Positions 42,227 through 50,519 of a stretch of DNA of 64,000 nucleotides are shown here, in pieces. The notes beneath the pieces were generated by a model, which was not told the origin of the DNA, ran no database searches, and was given only the letters and a program-made list of their open reading frames with translations. The position numbers and the translations under genes are program-made. Every line of letters begins with the position of its first letter. Positions within the stretch are counted from its first letter, which is position 1. The stretch lies in contig NZ_JNYY01000001.1 in NCBI RefSeq assembly GCF_000716785.1, positions 1,116,001 to 1,180,000 on the forward strand, written 5' to 3'. Source of the stretch: Amycolatopsis vancoresmycina. Its GTDB lineage: Bacteria; Actinomycetota; Actinomycetes; Mycobacteriales; Pseudonocardiaceae.

Positions 42227-42847
42227 TCAGGCTGCCTTCCGCACGAGGTCGACGAACAGCCGGTGCACCCGCACGTCGGGCGTCAGTTCCGGGTGGAACG
42301 CGGTCGCCAGCACCGCCCCCTGCCGGACCGCGACGATCCTAGCGGTGTCGTCGTCCACGCCGGGCACGCCGCTGACCGAGGCCAGCACCTCGACGCCGTC
42401 ACCGGCCTTCTCGACCCAGGGCGCGCGGATGAACACGGCGTGCACCGGCTCCGCCTCGATGCCCGCGAAGTCGAGGTCCGCCTCGAAGGAGTCGACCTGC
42501 CTGCCGAAGGCGTTGCGCCGGACGACGACGTCGAGGCCGCCGAGCTGCTGCTGGTCCGGCCGCCCGTCGAGGGTCTGCCGGGCCAGCAGGATCATCCCGG
42601 CGCACGAACCGAAGGCGGGCATGCCCCCGGCGATCCGCGCCCGGAGCGGCTCCAGCAGCTCGAAGCTCTCCAGCAGCCGCGACATCGTGGTCGACTCGCC
42701 ACCGGGCAGCACCAGACCGTCCACTTCGGACAGCTCGCCGGCCCGCCGCACGGGCACGGCCCGCGCACCCGCTTCGGCCAGCATGGCGACGTGCTCCCGC
42801 ACGGCACCCTGCATGGCGAGCACACCGATGACCGGTTCCGACGACAC
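42227..42847 (-). CDS. pdxT: Pyridoxal 5'-phosphate synthase glutaminase subunit PdxT
   Basis: A 206-residue class I glutaminase that feeds ammonia to PdxS for vitamin B6 synthesis. Catalytic Cys is in AFGSCAGMILLA, and the His/Glu pair is in ATAFHPELTPD; GGESTTMSRLL is the conserved oxyanion region. GTG at 42847 has GGGAGG six bases upstream. Its partner pdxS lies 9.6 kb away (52436-53347), same strand, separated by accessory genes. Confidence 0.96.
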   Translation of the reverse strand: MSSEPVIGVLAMQGAVREHVAMLAEAGARAVPVRRAGELSEVDGLVLPGGESTTMSRLLESFELLEPLRARIAGGMPAFGSCAGMILLARQTLDGRPDQQQLGGLDVVVRRNAFGRQVDSFEADLDFAGIEAEPVHAVFIRAPWVEKAGDGVEVLASVSGVPGVDDDTARIVAVRQGAVLATAFHPELTPDVRVHRLFVDLVRKAA

Positions 42848-42937
42848 CCGACCTCCCGAAAGACCTTCCCACCAGCCTAGACGCACCGGCCCACCGCCGG
42901 ACCGGCAGGTCAGCCCGCCTCCCGCCCGTGCTCAGCC

Positions 42938-43040
42938 GGGCATCACCCGTGACCGGAGGGGCATCACGCGTGTCCGGAGGGGCATCACGGGTGATGCCCG
43001 GTCACTCACGCGTGATGCCTCCCGGAGCACGGGTGATGCC
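42938..43040. repeat. Five-unit array with 21-bp period, core GCATCAC
   Basis: ATCAC occurs at 42942, 42963 and 42984 and its complement GTGAT at 42991, 43012 and 43033; each series steps by exactly 21 bases. The first three units read GCATCAC-S-CGTG or GCATCACGGGTG followed by a CGGAGGG-like spacer; the later ones are inverted. The middle unit is a full palindrome (GGGCATCAC-GG-GTGATGCCC). It fills the gap between azlD and pdxT. The other ~120 bases of this gap show nothing clear. Confidence 0.75.
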
Positions 43041-43066
43041 TCTTTCCGCACGTCAGGCGCGGGACG

Positions 43067-43387
43067 TCAGGGGATGCCGGCCAGCCTGAGCAGGGCTGCC
43101 GTCGTTGCGGCGGCGACGACCACCAGCACGAACGGTGCCTTGCGCCACGCCAGTACTCCGGCGACCAGGACCCCCGCCGGGCGGGCGATGCCCGCGAAGC
43201 CGTGACCCTCCGTCAACGCGCTGACCGCGACCAGGGCCGCCAGCAGCACGACCGCCGCCAGCGCCATCAGGCGTTCCGCCTTCGGCGACAGCTTCACCCG
43301 GGTGCGCAGGACCGGCCCGGCGAACCGGAACGCGAACGTGCCCAGCGCCAGCACCACCGTGCCGATCAGCAGTTCCCCCGTGTCCAT
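43067..43387 (-). CDS. azlD: AzlD-like branched-chain amino acid exporter small subunit
   Basis: A 106-residue protein with four membrane helices and the family pattern TFAFRFAGPVLRTRVKLSP. AzlD pairs with AzlC to export branched-chain amino acids or their analogues. ATG at 43387 overlaps the azlC stop (TGATG), indicating coupled synthesis. Confidence 0.88.
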   Translation of the reverse strand: MDTGELLIGTVVLALGTFAFRFAGPVLRTRVKLSPKAERLMALAAVVLLAALVAVSALTEGHGFAGIARPAGVLVAGVLAWRKAPFVLVVVAAATTAALLRLAGIP

Positions 43388-44079
43388 CAGCCTGCCTCCT
43401 GCAGCTGCGGCTCCTTGGCCGCGACCCCGGCCACCACGCCGGCCAGCGCGAGCAGCACCGGCAGCCCGGCGGGCAGGAACGGCGTCGCCACCAGCGCGAC
43501 GAGCACGCCGGCCAGGACCGGCAGGCGGGCCGCCCGGTCGCGCAGGGCGGGCAGCACCAGGGCCAGGAGCACCGCCGGGAAGGCGGCGTCGAGGCCGAAG
43601 ACGTCGGTGTCGCCGATCGCCGTCCCGGCGAACGCGCCCGCCACCACGCCGAGGTTCCAGCAGGCGAACAGGCCGATCCCGCACGCCCAGAACGCCGCGC
43701 GGCGGCGGTGGGTCTCGCGCTGGGCCAGCGCGAACGCCACCGATTCGTCGATCATCAGGTGGGTGCCGGCCAGCCGCGCCGTCCAGCGGCGGCCCAGCAC
43801 GTCGCCGACCGCGAAGCCGAACGGCAGGTGCCGCGCGTTGGCCAGCAGCCCGGCCAGCACCGCGGCGAACGGGTTGCCCCCGGCCGCCACGATGCCGATG
43901 AACATGAACTGCGACGCACCGGCGAACACCAGCAGCGACATCAGCACCGGCAGCCACAGCGGGAAGCCGGAGCTCACCGCGATGGCCCCGTAGGACGCCC
44001 CCACGAGACAATCGGCGAGACAGACCAGGCCGACGTCGCGGGCGAGGCCCCGATCGAGTGTTCGCCATATCGAACGCAT
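43387..44079 (-). CDS. azlC: AzlC family branched-chain amino acid exporter large subunit
   Basis: A 230-residue integral membrane protein with the AzlC signatures VFAGASQFMFIGIVAAGGNPFAAVLAGLLANARHLPFG and GTHLMIDESVAFAL. ATG at 44079 starts the typical MRSIWRTLDRG sequence; GTG at 44097 would add six residues but overlaps a palindrome. No ribosome binding site precedes the ATG, so the mRNA may be leaderless. It is divergent from an XRE-cupin regulator that probably controls it. Confidence 0.9.
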   Translation of the reverse strand: MRSIWRTLDRGLARDVGLVCLADCLVGASYGAIAVSSGFPLWLPVLMSLLVFAGASQFMFIGIVAAGGNPFAAVLAGLLANARHLPFGFAVGDVLGRRWTARLAGTHLMIDESVAFALAQRETHRRRAAFWACGIGLFACWNLGVVAGAFAGTAIGDTDVFGLDAAFPAVLLALVLPALRDRAARLPVLAGVLVALVATPFLPAGLPVLLALAGVVAGVAAKEPQLQEAG

Positions 44080-44123
44080 GTGTTCTATGGTGAACACCGG
44101 ACCGGGTGTTCGTCAAGGCGAAC
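44060..44123. promoter_or_regulatory. Three GTTC/GAAC inverted repeats between azlC and the XRE-cupin gene
   Basis: GTTC-N8-GAAC occurs at 44060-44075 and 44108-44123; TGTTC-N6-GAACA lies between them at 44081-44096. The outer two share the same geometry and are 48 bases apart. They cover the divergent azlC start region and are the likely binding sites of the adjacent regulator. Confidence 0.7.
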
Positions 44124-44148
44124 GGACAGACCGATGGAGCGAACAGTC

Positions 44149-44712
44149 ATGACCCAGGAAGCCACCGGCGCGCCACTGGAGATCATCGCGGCGTCCCTGC
44201 GCCGCGAACGCACGCGCGCCGGCCTGTCCCTGACCGAGGTCGCGCGCCGCGCCGGCCTGGCCAAGTCGACGCTGTCCCAGCTGGAGTCGGGCACCGGGAA
44301 CCCGAGCGTCGAGACGCTGTGGGCCCTCGGCGTCGCCCTCGACGTGCCGTTCTCGCGGCTGGTCGAGCCGGAACGGCCGAAGGTCCGCGTCATCCGCGCG
44401 GGCAAGGGCCCGACGGTGTTCGCCGAACACGCCGACTACGCGTGCACGCTGCTGTCGGCCTGTCCCCCGTCCGCGCGGCGGGACATGTACCTCATCCGGG
44501 CCGAACCGGGCACGCCCCGGCTCAGCGACCCGCACATGACCGGCGTGGTCGAGCACATCGTGCTGTGCGCGGGCCGCGCCCGGGTCGGCGTCCGGGAAGA
44601 GCCGGAAGAGCTGCTCCCGGGCGACTACATCTCCTACCCCGGCGACGTCCCGCACATCTTCGAGGCCCTCGAGCCGGGCACCTACGGCGTCGAGATTTCC
44701 GAGTACATCTAG
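44149..44712 (+). CDS. XRE family regulator with C-terminal cupin sensor
   Basis: A 187-residue regulator. The helix-turn-helix (about residues 11-65, LTEVARRAGLAKSTLSQLESGTGNPSVETLWALGVAL) is followed by a cupin domain (about 105-187, VEHIVLCAGRARVGVREEP to GDYISYPGDVPHIFEAL). Regulators of this design sense amino acids or small metabolites and control adjacent export or catabolic genes, here azlCD. ATG at 44149 has GGAG nine bases upstream; ATG at 44134 is possible but less well placed. Confidence 0.92.
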   Translation: MTQEATGAPLEIIAASLRRERTRAGLSLTEVARRAGLAKSTLSQLESGTGNPSVETLWALGVALDVPFSRLVEPERPKVRVIRAGKGPTVFAEHADYACTLLSACPPSARRDMYLIRAEPGTPRLSDPHMTGVVEHIVLCAGRARVGVREEPEELLPGDYISYPGDVPHIFEALEPGTYGVEISEYI

Positions 44713-45345
44713 GCTGGTTGCCCGAGCAGGACACGCCGTCCGCCGCACCAGCGGGTTCCGATCTGGCGTAGGCGGGCGAGCCGGGAACCCGTCACGACGA
44801 GCAGCCGCTCGGCGAGGTCGCAATCGGAACTACATCGCCCGAATCATGCTGAAGCCCCAGGCGCGTTCGACCCGTTCCGGTTCGAACACCGGATGGCGGC
44901 CTAGCGACGCCTGATCGGCGCCACGAACGCGGGCGCGCCATGGACCTACGACAACTACGCTCTGCTCGAAATCGCCGACGCCCCCGGCACGCCCCGGTTC
45001 CGGTACGTGCGCGGCGGCGTGGTCCCGGACGAGCCGGCGCCCAGCGTCGAGCACTGGCGGCGCGACTTCGCGATGGTCAAGGACACCCGGGTCACGACTG
45101 ATCTCGAAGCGCTCCGGATCGCGCTGTCGGCCTGGCGGACCGACTTCGGCTTCATGACTGGGACCAACCACGACGAAGGTGACGGCCAGTCACGCGCGCC
45201 CGGGGCAGCACCGAACCAGACATTCGGCCAATCCCGGAAAAATCGTCTGGACTGTTCGGGCTAATTCGCGGCGTTCGGGCCGCTCATACGGAACCCGGTG
45301 GTTTGCTCATGGCGTCCGAGGAGCCGGACGGAAAAAGGGGTGGCG
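44713..45345 (+). pseudogene. Intergenic stretch with a decayed, amber-interrupted coding remnant
   Basis: Within this 633-base gap, one plus frame shows strong coding bias from about 44848 to 45170. It reads EAPGAFDPFRFEHRMAA, then TAG at 44902-44904, then RRLIGATNAGAPWTYDNYALL and on to AWRTDFGFMTG, ending at a TAA at 45262-45264. A GTG at 45007 could start a short 85-residue protein, but the conserved-looking sequence extends upstream across the stop. I do not recognise the family. It is probably a fragment left by insertion or deletion at the accessory island. The rest of the gap shows nothing. Confidence 0.45.
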
Positions 45346-45870
45346 ATGAGCGGGCCGTTGCCGAATGCGGGAGACGCGGCGGCGCAGGTCGACCGGTGGG
45401 TGGCGCAGGCGAAAGAAAAGGCGCAGCGCTACCAGGCCATGCAGGCGGCCGTCGGGCAGGTGGCGGTGACGGAGACGTCGCCGGACGGCATGGTCACCGT
45501 CACCGTGGATTCCGCTGGAAACGTCACCGGCCTGCAGATCACCGACCGGGTTCGCGACCTGTCCGGCGCCCAGGTGGCGAAAGCGGTGCTCGGCACCCTG
45601 CGCCGCGCGCAGTCGCGGTTGCCGGAACGGCTGGCCGAGGTCATCGCCGGCACCATCGGCGACGACGAAGAGACCCTGAACACCATCGTGGGCAACTACC
45701 GGGCGAAATTCCCGGAACCCGAGCCGGAAACGCCGGCGCCGGACGACGTGCGGCGGCTCGGCGAGATCGAGGAAAACACCGCGGTCCCGAATCCGATTCG
45801 CCGGCCGGCGCGGGACGACGATTCCGGCGAAGAGGACGGCTTCGGCGGGTCGTTCATGGTGCGCGAGTGA
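45346..45870 (+). CDS. YbaB/EbfC-like protein of a type VII toxin locus
   Basis: A 174-residue protein. The first ~100 residues follow the YbaB/EbfC nucleoid-associated fold (helix, three strands VAVTETSPDGMVTVTVDSAGNVTGLQIT, long helix AQVAKAVLGTLRRAQSRLPERLAEV); an acidic Pro-rich tail follows. Proteins like this regularly open actinobacterial operons for type VII-exported toxins, perhaps as chaperones rather than DNA-binding proteins (inference). ATG at 45346 follows AAGGGG. The next gene starts 15 bases downstream. Confidence 0.8.
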   Translation: MSGPLPNAGDAAAQVDRWVAQAKEKAQRYQAMQAAVGQVAVTETSPDGMVTVTVDSAGNVTGLQITDRVRDLSGAQVAKAVLGTLRRAQSRLPERLAEVIAGTIGDDEETLNTIVGNYRAKFPEPEPETPAPDDVRRLGEIEENTAVPNPIRRPARDDDSGEEDGFGGSFMVRE

Positions 45871-45885
45871 GCCAGGGGGTGCGTG

Positions 45886-46209
45886 ATGGCAGGTGAAGGG
45901 TACGAGGTCCGCCCGGACGAGCTGGCGGCGCACGCGAAGGCCGTCGATCGGGTCTCCCGAACCCTGGACCAGGCACTGGACGCGGCCAGGCAAGTGACCA
46001 TGGGGGTCGAGGCGTACGGCCTGATCTGCGGTCCGCTGTTCGTGCCGATGGTCCTCGCGGTCAGCGCCCCCGGCCTGCTCACGCTCGAATCGGCCAAGCA
46101 GGCGATCGGCTTGGTGTCGGAGGCCGTGGACAAGGCCGCGACCACGTACCGGGCCACCGAACAGGCGCACGCGAAGGCCCTGACCGACCTCGGCAAGGGG
46201 CTTTCGTGA
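45886..46209 (+). CDS. EspC-like type VII secretion target
   Basis: A 107-residue helical-hairpin protein of the ESX EspC-like type. It starts MAGEGYEVRPDELAAHAKAVDRVSRTLDQAL and ends with a helix containing YRATE, a Y-x3-E type VII export motif (Tyr near residue 88). The middle is hydrophobic (GPLFVPMVLAVSAPGLL). It probably partners the WXG-like N-terminus of the RHS protein for export. ATG at 45886 has AGGGGG upstream; GTG at 45883 is an alternative. The stop overlaps the rhs start as GTGA. Confidence 0.8.
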   Translation: MAGEGYEVRPDELAAHAKAVDRVSRTLDQALDAARQVTMGVEAYGLICGPLFVPMVLAVSAPGLLTLESAKQAIGLVSEAVDKAATTYRATEQAHAKALTDLGKGLS

Positions 46210-49200
46210 GCAATCCGCTGGTCGCGCAGAAACAGGACTCGACGACCTGGCACACCGGCATCACCATCGTCGACGACGCCGCCGGTGCCTACGACGGGAT
46301 CGCGTCCGGGAACTGGATCGAGGGCGGCATCTCGGCCATCGGCGCCGGGATGGACCTGCTGACGATGGCGATGAACCCGGTCGGCACGCTGATCTCCTAC
46401 GGGCTGAACTGGCTGATCGAGCACGTCAAGCCGCTGCAGGACGCCCTGAACCACCTGGCCGGGGACGCGGACCGGATCGCCGCGTACGCGCGGACGTGGA
46501 AGAACGTCGGCGAAGCGGTGGGCAAGGCCGCCGGGGACCTCGCCGAGACGGTCCGCACGGACACCGCGCACTGGACGGGCTCGGCGGCCGACACCTACCG
46601 CGCCGGCATCAAGAAGAAGATCGACCACATCACCGCGGCGAGCACCTGCGCCGACGCGATCGGCACGGTGGTGGAGATCGTCGGGGTGCTCACCGGCGTG
46701 GTGCGCGGCCTGGTGCGGGACATGGTCACCCAGGCCATCGGCGACTTCGTCCAGGACGCGCTCGAGGAGGTCTGCTCACTGGGGCTCGGCACGCCGGTGG
46801 TCGTGGCCCAGGTGGTCGAGCAGGTGTCGGCGTGGATGGAGAAGATCGGCGCGACCGTCAAGAAGCTGATCAACTCGGTCGAGAAGCTGCGGCCGCTGAT
46901 GAACAAGCTGGAAGAGATCTTCGCGGCGGCCAAGAAGGCCCTGTCCGAGCTGCACGGTCACCCCGGCGAAGGCGGACCGCACCTCGACGGCGAGGGTTCC
47001 ACCCACGTGTCCTCCGCGGCCGAGGAGCCCCACGCGAGACCGGGCGGCGACGAACCCCGGGCCGGCACCGGCGAGCAAACCCACCCGTCCGATGCCGGGG
47101 ACCCCGGCACCACCACTCCGGCCGGCGACCCGGCGGCGAACGCGAAAGAGCCCGGCGCGCGCGAAACCACCGACCCGGCGAAGGACGGCCGTCCCAACGA
47201 GGAGAAGTGCACCGGCGGCGACCCGGTCGACCTCGCCACCGGCGAGATGCTGATGTCGCAGACCGACGTCGACCTCCCCGGCGTCCTCCCGCTGGTGCTG
47301 CGCCGCACCCACGTCTCGACCTACCGCCTCGGGCGGTCGTTCGGCCGGTCTTGGGCGTCCACACTGGACCAGCGGGTCGAGGCGGACGCGGACGGCGTCT
47401 GCTACGTCGGCGCCGACGGCGTGACGCTGACGTACCCGCCGCCGGCCGGCGGCACACCAGTCCTGTCGTCGCACGGCGCCCGCTGGCCGTTGCACGCCAT
47501 TTCCACCGGGGAGTACACCGTCACCAGCCCGCGTGACGGGCTCGTCCGCTACTTCGGAACCGTGGTGGCGGCCGGCGCGGCCACACGAGTGCTGCTCTCC
47601 GCGATCACCGACCGCAACGGCAACCGCATGACCATCGTCCGCGACGCGGTCGGGACGCCAACGGTGATCGAGCACTCCGGCGGGTACCGCGTGGCCGTCG
47701 ACGCGGTGGACGGCCGGATCACCGGCCTGCGGCTGGCGCGCCCGGACGGCGACATCCCCTTGGTCGGCTACGAGTACGACGGCGGGGGCCGGCTGAGCGC
47801 CGTCGGCAACTCGTCCGGCCGCGCCCTGCGGTTCGAGTACGACGTCGACGGCCGGGTCACCCGCTGGACCGACCGCAACGGCCATTGGTACTCCTACCAC
47901 TACGACGACGGGGGCCGGGTCGTCCGGACCGATGGGAGCGGCGGCGCGCTCGCCTGCTCGATCGGGTACGACCGGCAGCGCCGAGTCACGACCTACCGAG
48001 ACTCGCGCGGCGCGGTCACCACCTACCGCTTCGGCGAAAACTGGCAGCTGCTCGGGGAAACCGATCCGCACGGGGCGACGACCCGGTACGACCGCGACGA
48101 ATACGGCCGGGTCACCGCGGAAACCGATCCGCTGGGCCGCACGACCCGGTACGGGTACGGGCTGACCGACGAGCCCGTCCGGATCGTCCACCCGGACGGC
48201 ACCACGACCACCACGGTGGAGGACGAGCACGGCCGGCCCGTCGCGGTCGTCGACGCCGACGGCGCGCACTGGCGCTACCGGCGTGACGAGCGCGGAAACA
48301 TCGTCGAGGAGAACGATCCGGCCGGCGCGACGGCCCGCTACGGCTACGACGAACTCGGCCACCGCCGGACCGAAACCGACGCGCTGGGCCACGTGCGGCT
48401 GATCGAGACCGACGCCCGTGGCCTGCCCGTCGCCGTGACCGACCCGCTCGGCCGCACGACGCGGTTCACCCGGGACGCCTTCGGCCGCGTCACCGAAGAG
48501 GTCGACCCGCTCGGCAACACCACCAGGACCACTTGGACGGTGGAGGGGAAACCGCTGACCCGGACCCGCCCGGACGGGACGGTCGAACGGTGGCGGCACG
48601 ACCGGGAGGGCAACTTCGCCGAATACGCCATCGGCGACGGCCCGCTGCTGACGATCGCCACCACCCACTTCGACCTGCCGATCGCCCAGGTCAACGCGGA
48701 CGGCAGCCGGATCGAGTTCGGCTACGACACGGAGCTGAACCTCACCACGGTCACCAACGCGCAGGGCCTGGTGTGGCGCTACGAGTACGACCTCGCGGGT
48801 TTCCTGGTGCGTGAAACCGACTTCAACGGCCGCGTGACCACCTACGAACGGGACGCCGCCGGCCGGCTCGTCAGCCGGACCAACGGTGTGGGCGAGAACG
48901 TCATCTACCGGCGCGACCTCCGGGGCCGGGTCGTGGCGACGCAGTCCCCGACCGACGAGATGACCTTCGCCTACGACGCGGCGGGGCGGCTGGTCTCCGC
49001 AACCAGCCGCGACTCGGCCATCACGCTGACCAGGGACACCCTCGGGCGCGTCCTGACCGAGACGGTCAACGGCCGGACGGTCGGTTCGGAGTACGACGTG
49101 CTGGGCCGCCGCGTCCGCCGCCGGACGCCGGGCGGCACCGTGACGACGTGGGAGTTCGACGCCGCCGGCGCACCGGTCGCGCTGCGCAACGGCAGCCGCG

Positions 49201-50519
49201 CACTGGCGTTCGCCTACGACTCCGCGGGCCGGGAGATCGCCCGGACCAGCCCGGCGGGCCTGCACCTCGCCCAGGCGTGGGACGCGAACGACCAGCTGGT
49301 CGGCCAGACCGTGCTGGGCGGCGACCCGGACCGCCCGGCGCAGCAGCGGACGTACCGCTACCGCGCCGACGGCCACCTCACCGCGGTCACCGACCGGATC
49401 CACGGCGCCCGCCGGTTCGACCTCGACGCGTTCGGCCGGATCGAGCAGGTGCACGGGCAGCGGTGGGCCGAGCACTACCGGTACGACGCGGCGGGCAACT
49501 TGGCCGGCGCGTCGGCCCCGCGCGAGGCCGCGGAGCTGCCGTGGCGCTACGCGGGGACCCTCCTGCAGGAGGCGGGAGACCTCCGGTACGAGCACGACCG
49601 GCAGGGCAGGGTCACGCGCAAGCACCGCGGCGGCGAGGTGTGGGAGTACGTCTGGAACGCCGACGACCAGCTGACCGCCCTGGTCACGCCGGACGGCAGC
49701 GAGTGGCGGTACCGGTACGACGCGCTCGGCCGCCGGATCGCGAAGGAGCGGCACGCCCGCGGGCAGGTCGTCGAACGCGTCGACTTCGTCTGGGACGGGA
49801 CGACGCTGGCCGAGCAGCTCACCCACCGGAGCTCGATGACCTGGGACTACGACCCGTCGTCGCACCGGCCACTCGTCCAGGTGGAGCGCGCGGGCCCCGA
49901 CCGCCGGAGCACCGCCGAGCGGTTCTACGCGATCGTCACCGACCTGGTCGGCACGCCGACGGAACTGCTGGACGAACACGGGAACGTGGCCGGGTTTTCC
50001 CAAACCACGACGTGGGGACTGCCGGTCGCCCGCGGTGGCGCGGCGACGACTCCGCTGCGGTTCCCCGGCCAGTACGCCGACCCCGAGTCCGGCCTCAACT
50101 ACAACTACTTTCGTTACTACGACCCGGAAACCGCGCGGTACCTCAGCGCCGACCCGGTCGGGCTCGCCGGCGGATACTCCCCGCACAGCTACGTCCCCAA
50201 TCCGCACACGTGGCTCGACCCGCTGGGCCTCTCCCTGCTCGACGTGATCAAGAACGGCGTCCGCATCGTCGTGCACGAATACGACGTCGACAAGCCGGCG
50301 CACGCCCACGTCATCGGCGGCGGGCGCGAGGTCCGGATCGGGCCGAACGGTCACCCGATCGACGGTCAGCCGGAGCTCAGCCGCACGCAGCGGCAGGTGG
50401 TAGAAAACTACAAGACCGAGATCAGGAAGGCCGTCCGCAAGCTGGGCCGGCGCAACCAGGCGGAGGAGCGCGCCGAGCGGGAGCAGCGCGAGGCGAAGGC
50501 CAAGGCTTGTGACAAATGA
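46206..50519 (+). CDS. RHS-repeat polymorphic toxin with WXG100-like N-terminus
   Basis: A 1437-residue protein. Residues 1-230 are helical, with a WTG turn (AHWTGSAADTYRAGIKKKID) like WXG100/LXG export domains; a Gly/Pro/Asp-rich linker follows (about 255-335). A DUF6531 segment (CTGGDPVDLATGEMLMSQTDVDLPG) opens the RHS shell, with some 25 YD-type repeats (RYDRDEYGRVTAETDPLGR). The core ends with the usual RYYDPETARYLSADPVGLAGG and LDPLGL marks near residue 1340. The last ~95 residues are a different module, the presumed toxin. GTG at 46206 follows AAGGGG. A presumed immunity gene overlaps its end. Confidence 0.9.
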   Translation: MSNPLVAQKQDSTTWHTGITIVDDAAGAYDGIASGNWIEGGISAIGAGMDLLTMAMNPVGTLISYGLNWLIEHVKPLQDALNHLAGDADRIAAYARTWKNVGEAVGKAAGDLAETVRTDTAHWTGSAADTYRAGIKKKIDHITAASTCADAIGTVVEIVGVLTGVVRGLVRDMVTQAIGDFVQDALEEVCSLGLGTPVVVAQVVEQVSAWMEKIGATVKKLINSVEKLRPLMNKLEEIFAAAKKALSELHGHPGEGGPHLDGEGSTHVSSAAEEPHARPGGDEPRAGTGEQTHPSDAGDPGTTTPAGDPAANAKEPGARETTDPAKDGRPNEEKCTGGDPVDLATGEMLMSQTDVDLPGVLPLVLRRTHVSTYRLGRSFGRSWASTLDQRVEADADGVCYVGADGVTLTYPPPAGGTPVLSSHGARWPLHAISTGEYTVTSPRDGLVRYFGTVVAAGAATRVLLSAITDRNGNRMTIVRDAVGTPTVIEHSGGYRVAVDAVDGRITGLRLARPDGDIPLVGYEYDGGGRLSAVGNSSGRALRFEYDVDGRVTRWTDRNGHWYSYHYDDGGRVVRTDGSGGALACSIGYDRQRRVTTYRDSRGAVTTYRFGENWQLLGETDPHGATTRYDRDEYGRVTAETDPLGRTTRYGYGLTDEPVRIVHPDGTTTTTVEDEHGRPVAVVDADGAHWRYRRDERGNIVEENDPAGATARYGYDELGHRRTETDALGHVRLIETDARGLPVAVTDPLGRTTRFTRDAFGRVTEEVDPLGNTTRTTWTVEGKPLTRTRPDGTVERWRHDREGNFAEYAIGDGPLLTIATTHFDLPIAQVNADGSRIEFGYDTELNLTTVTNAQGLVWRYEYDLAGFLVRETDFNGRVTTYERDAAGRLVSRTNGVGENVIYRRDLRGRVVATQSPTDEMTFAYDAAGRLVSATSRDSAITLTRDTLGRVLTETVNGRTVGSEYDVLGRRVRRRTPGGTVTTWEFDAAGAPVALRNGSRALAFAYDSAGREIARTSPAGLHLAQAWDANDQLVGQTVLGGDPDRPAQQRTYRYRADGHLTAVTDRIHGARRFDLDAFGRIEQVHGQRWAEHYRYDAAGNLAGASAPREAAELPWRYAGTLLQEAGDLRYEHDRQGRVTRKHRGGEVWEYVWNADDQLTALVTPDGSEWRYRYDALGRRIAKERHARGQVVERVDFVWDGTTLAEQLTHRSSMTWDYDPSSHRPLVQVERAGPDRRSTAERFYAIVTDLVGTPTELLDEHGNVAGFSQTTTWGLPVARGGAATTPLRFPGQYADPESGLNYNYFRYYDPETARYLSADPVGLAGGYSPHSYVPNPHTWLDPLGLSLLDVIKNGVRIVVHEYDVDKPAHAHVIGGGREVRIGPNGHPIDGQPELSRTQRQVVENYKTEIRKAVRKLGRRNQAEERAEREQREAKAKACDK

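Noticed and set aside
42938..43040. CRISPR-like array
   Set aside because: The period is only 21 bp, units change orientation, no unique spacers separate identical repeats, and no cas gene is present.
44830..45171. Minus-strand 113-residue open frame in the azl-toxin gap
   Set aside because: Coding bias favours the plus-strand remnant at the same place; the minus translation has no recognisable features.
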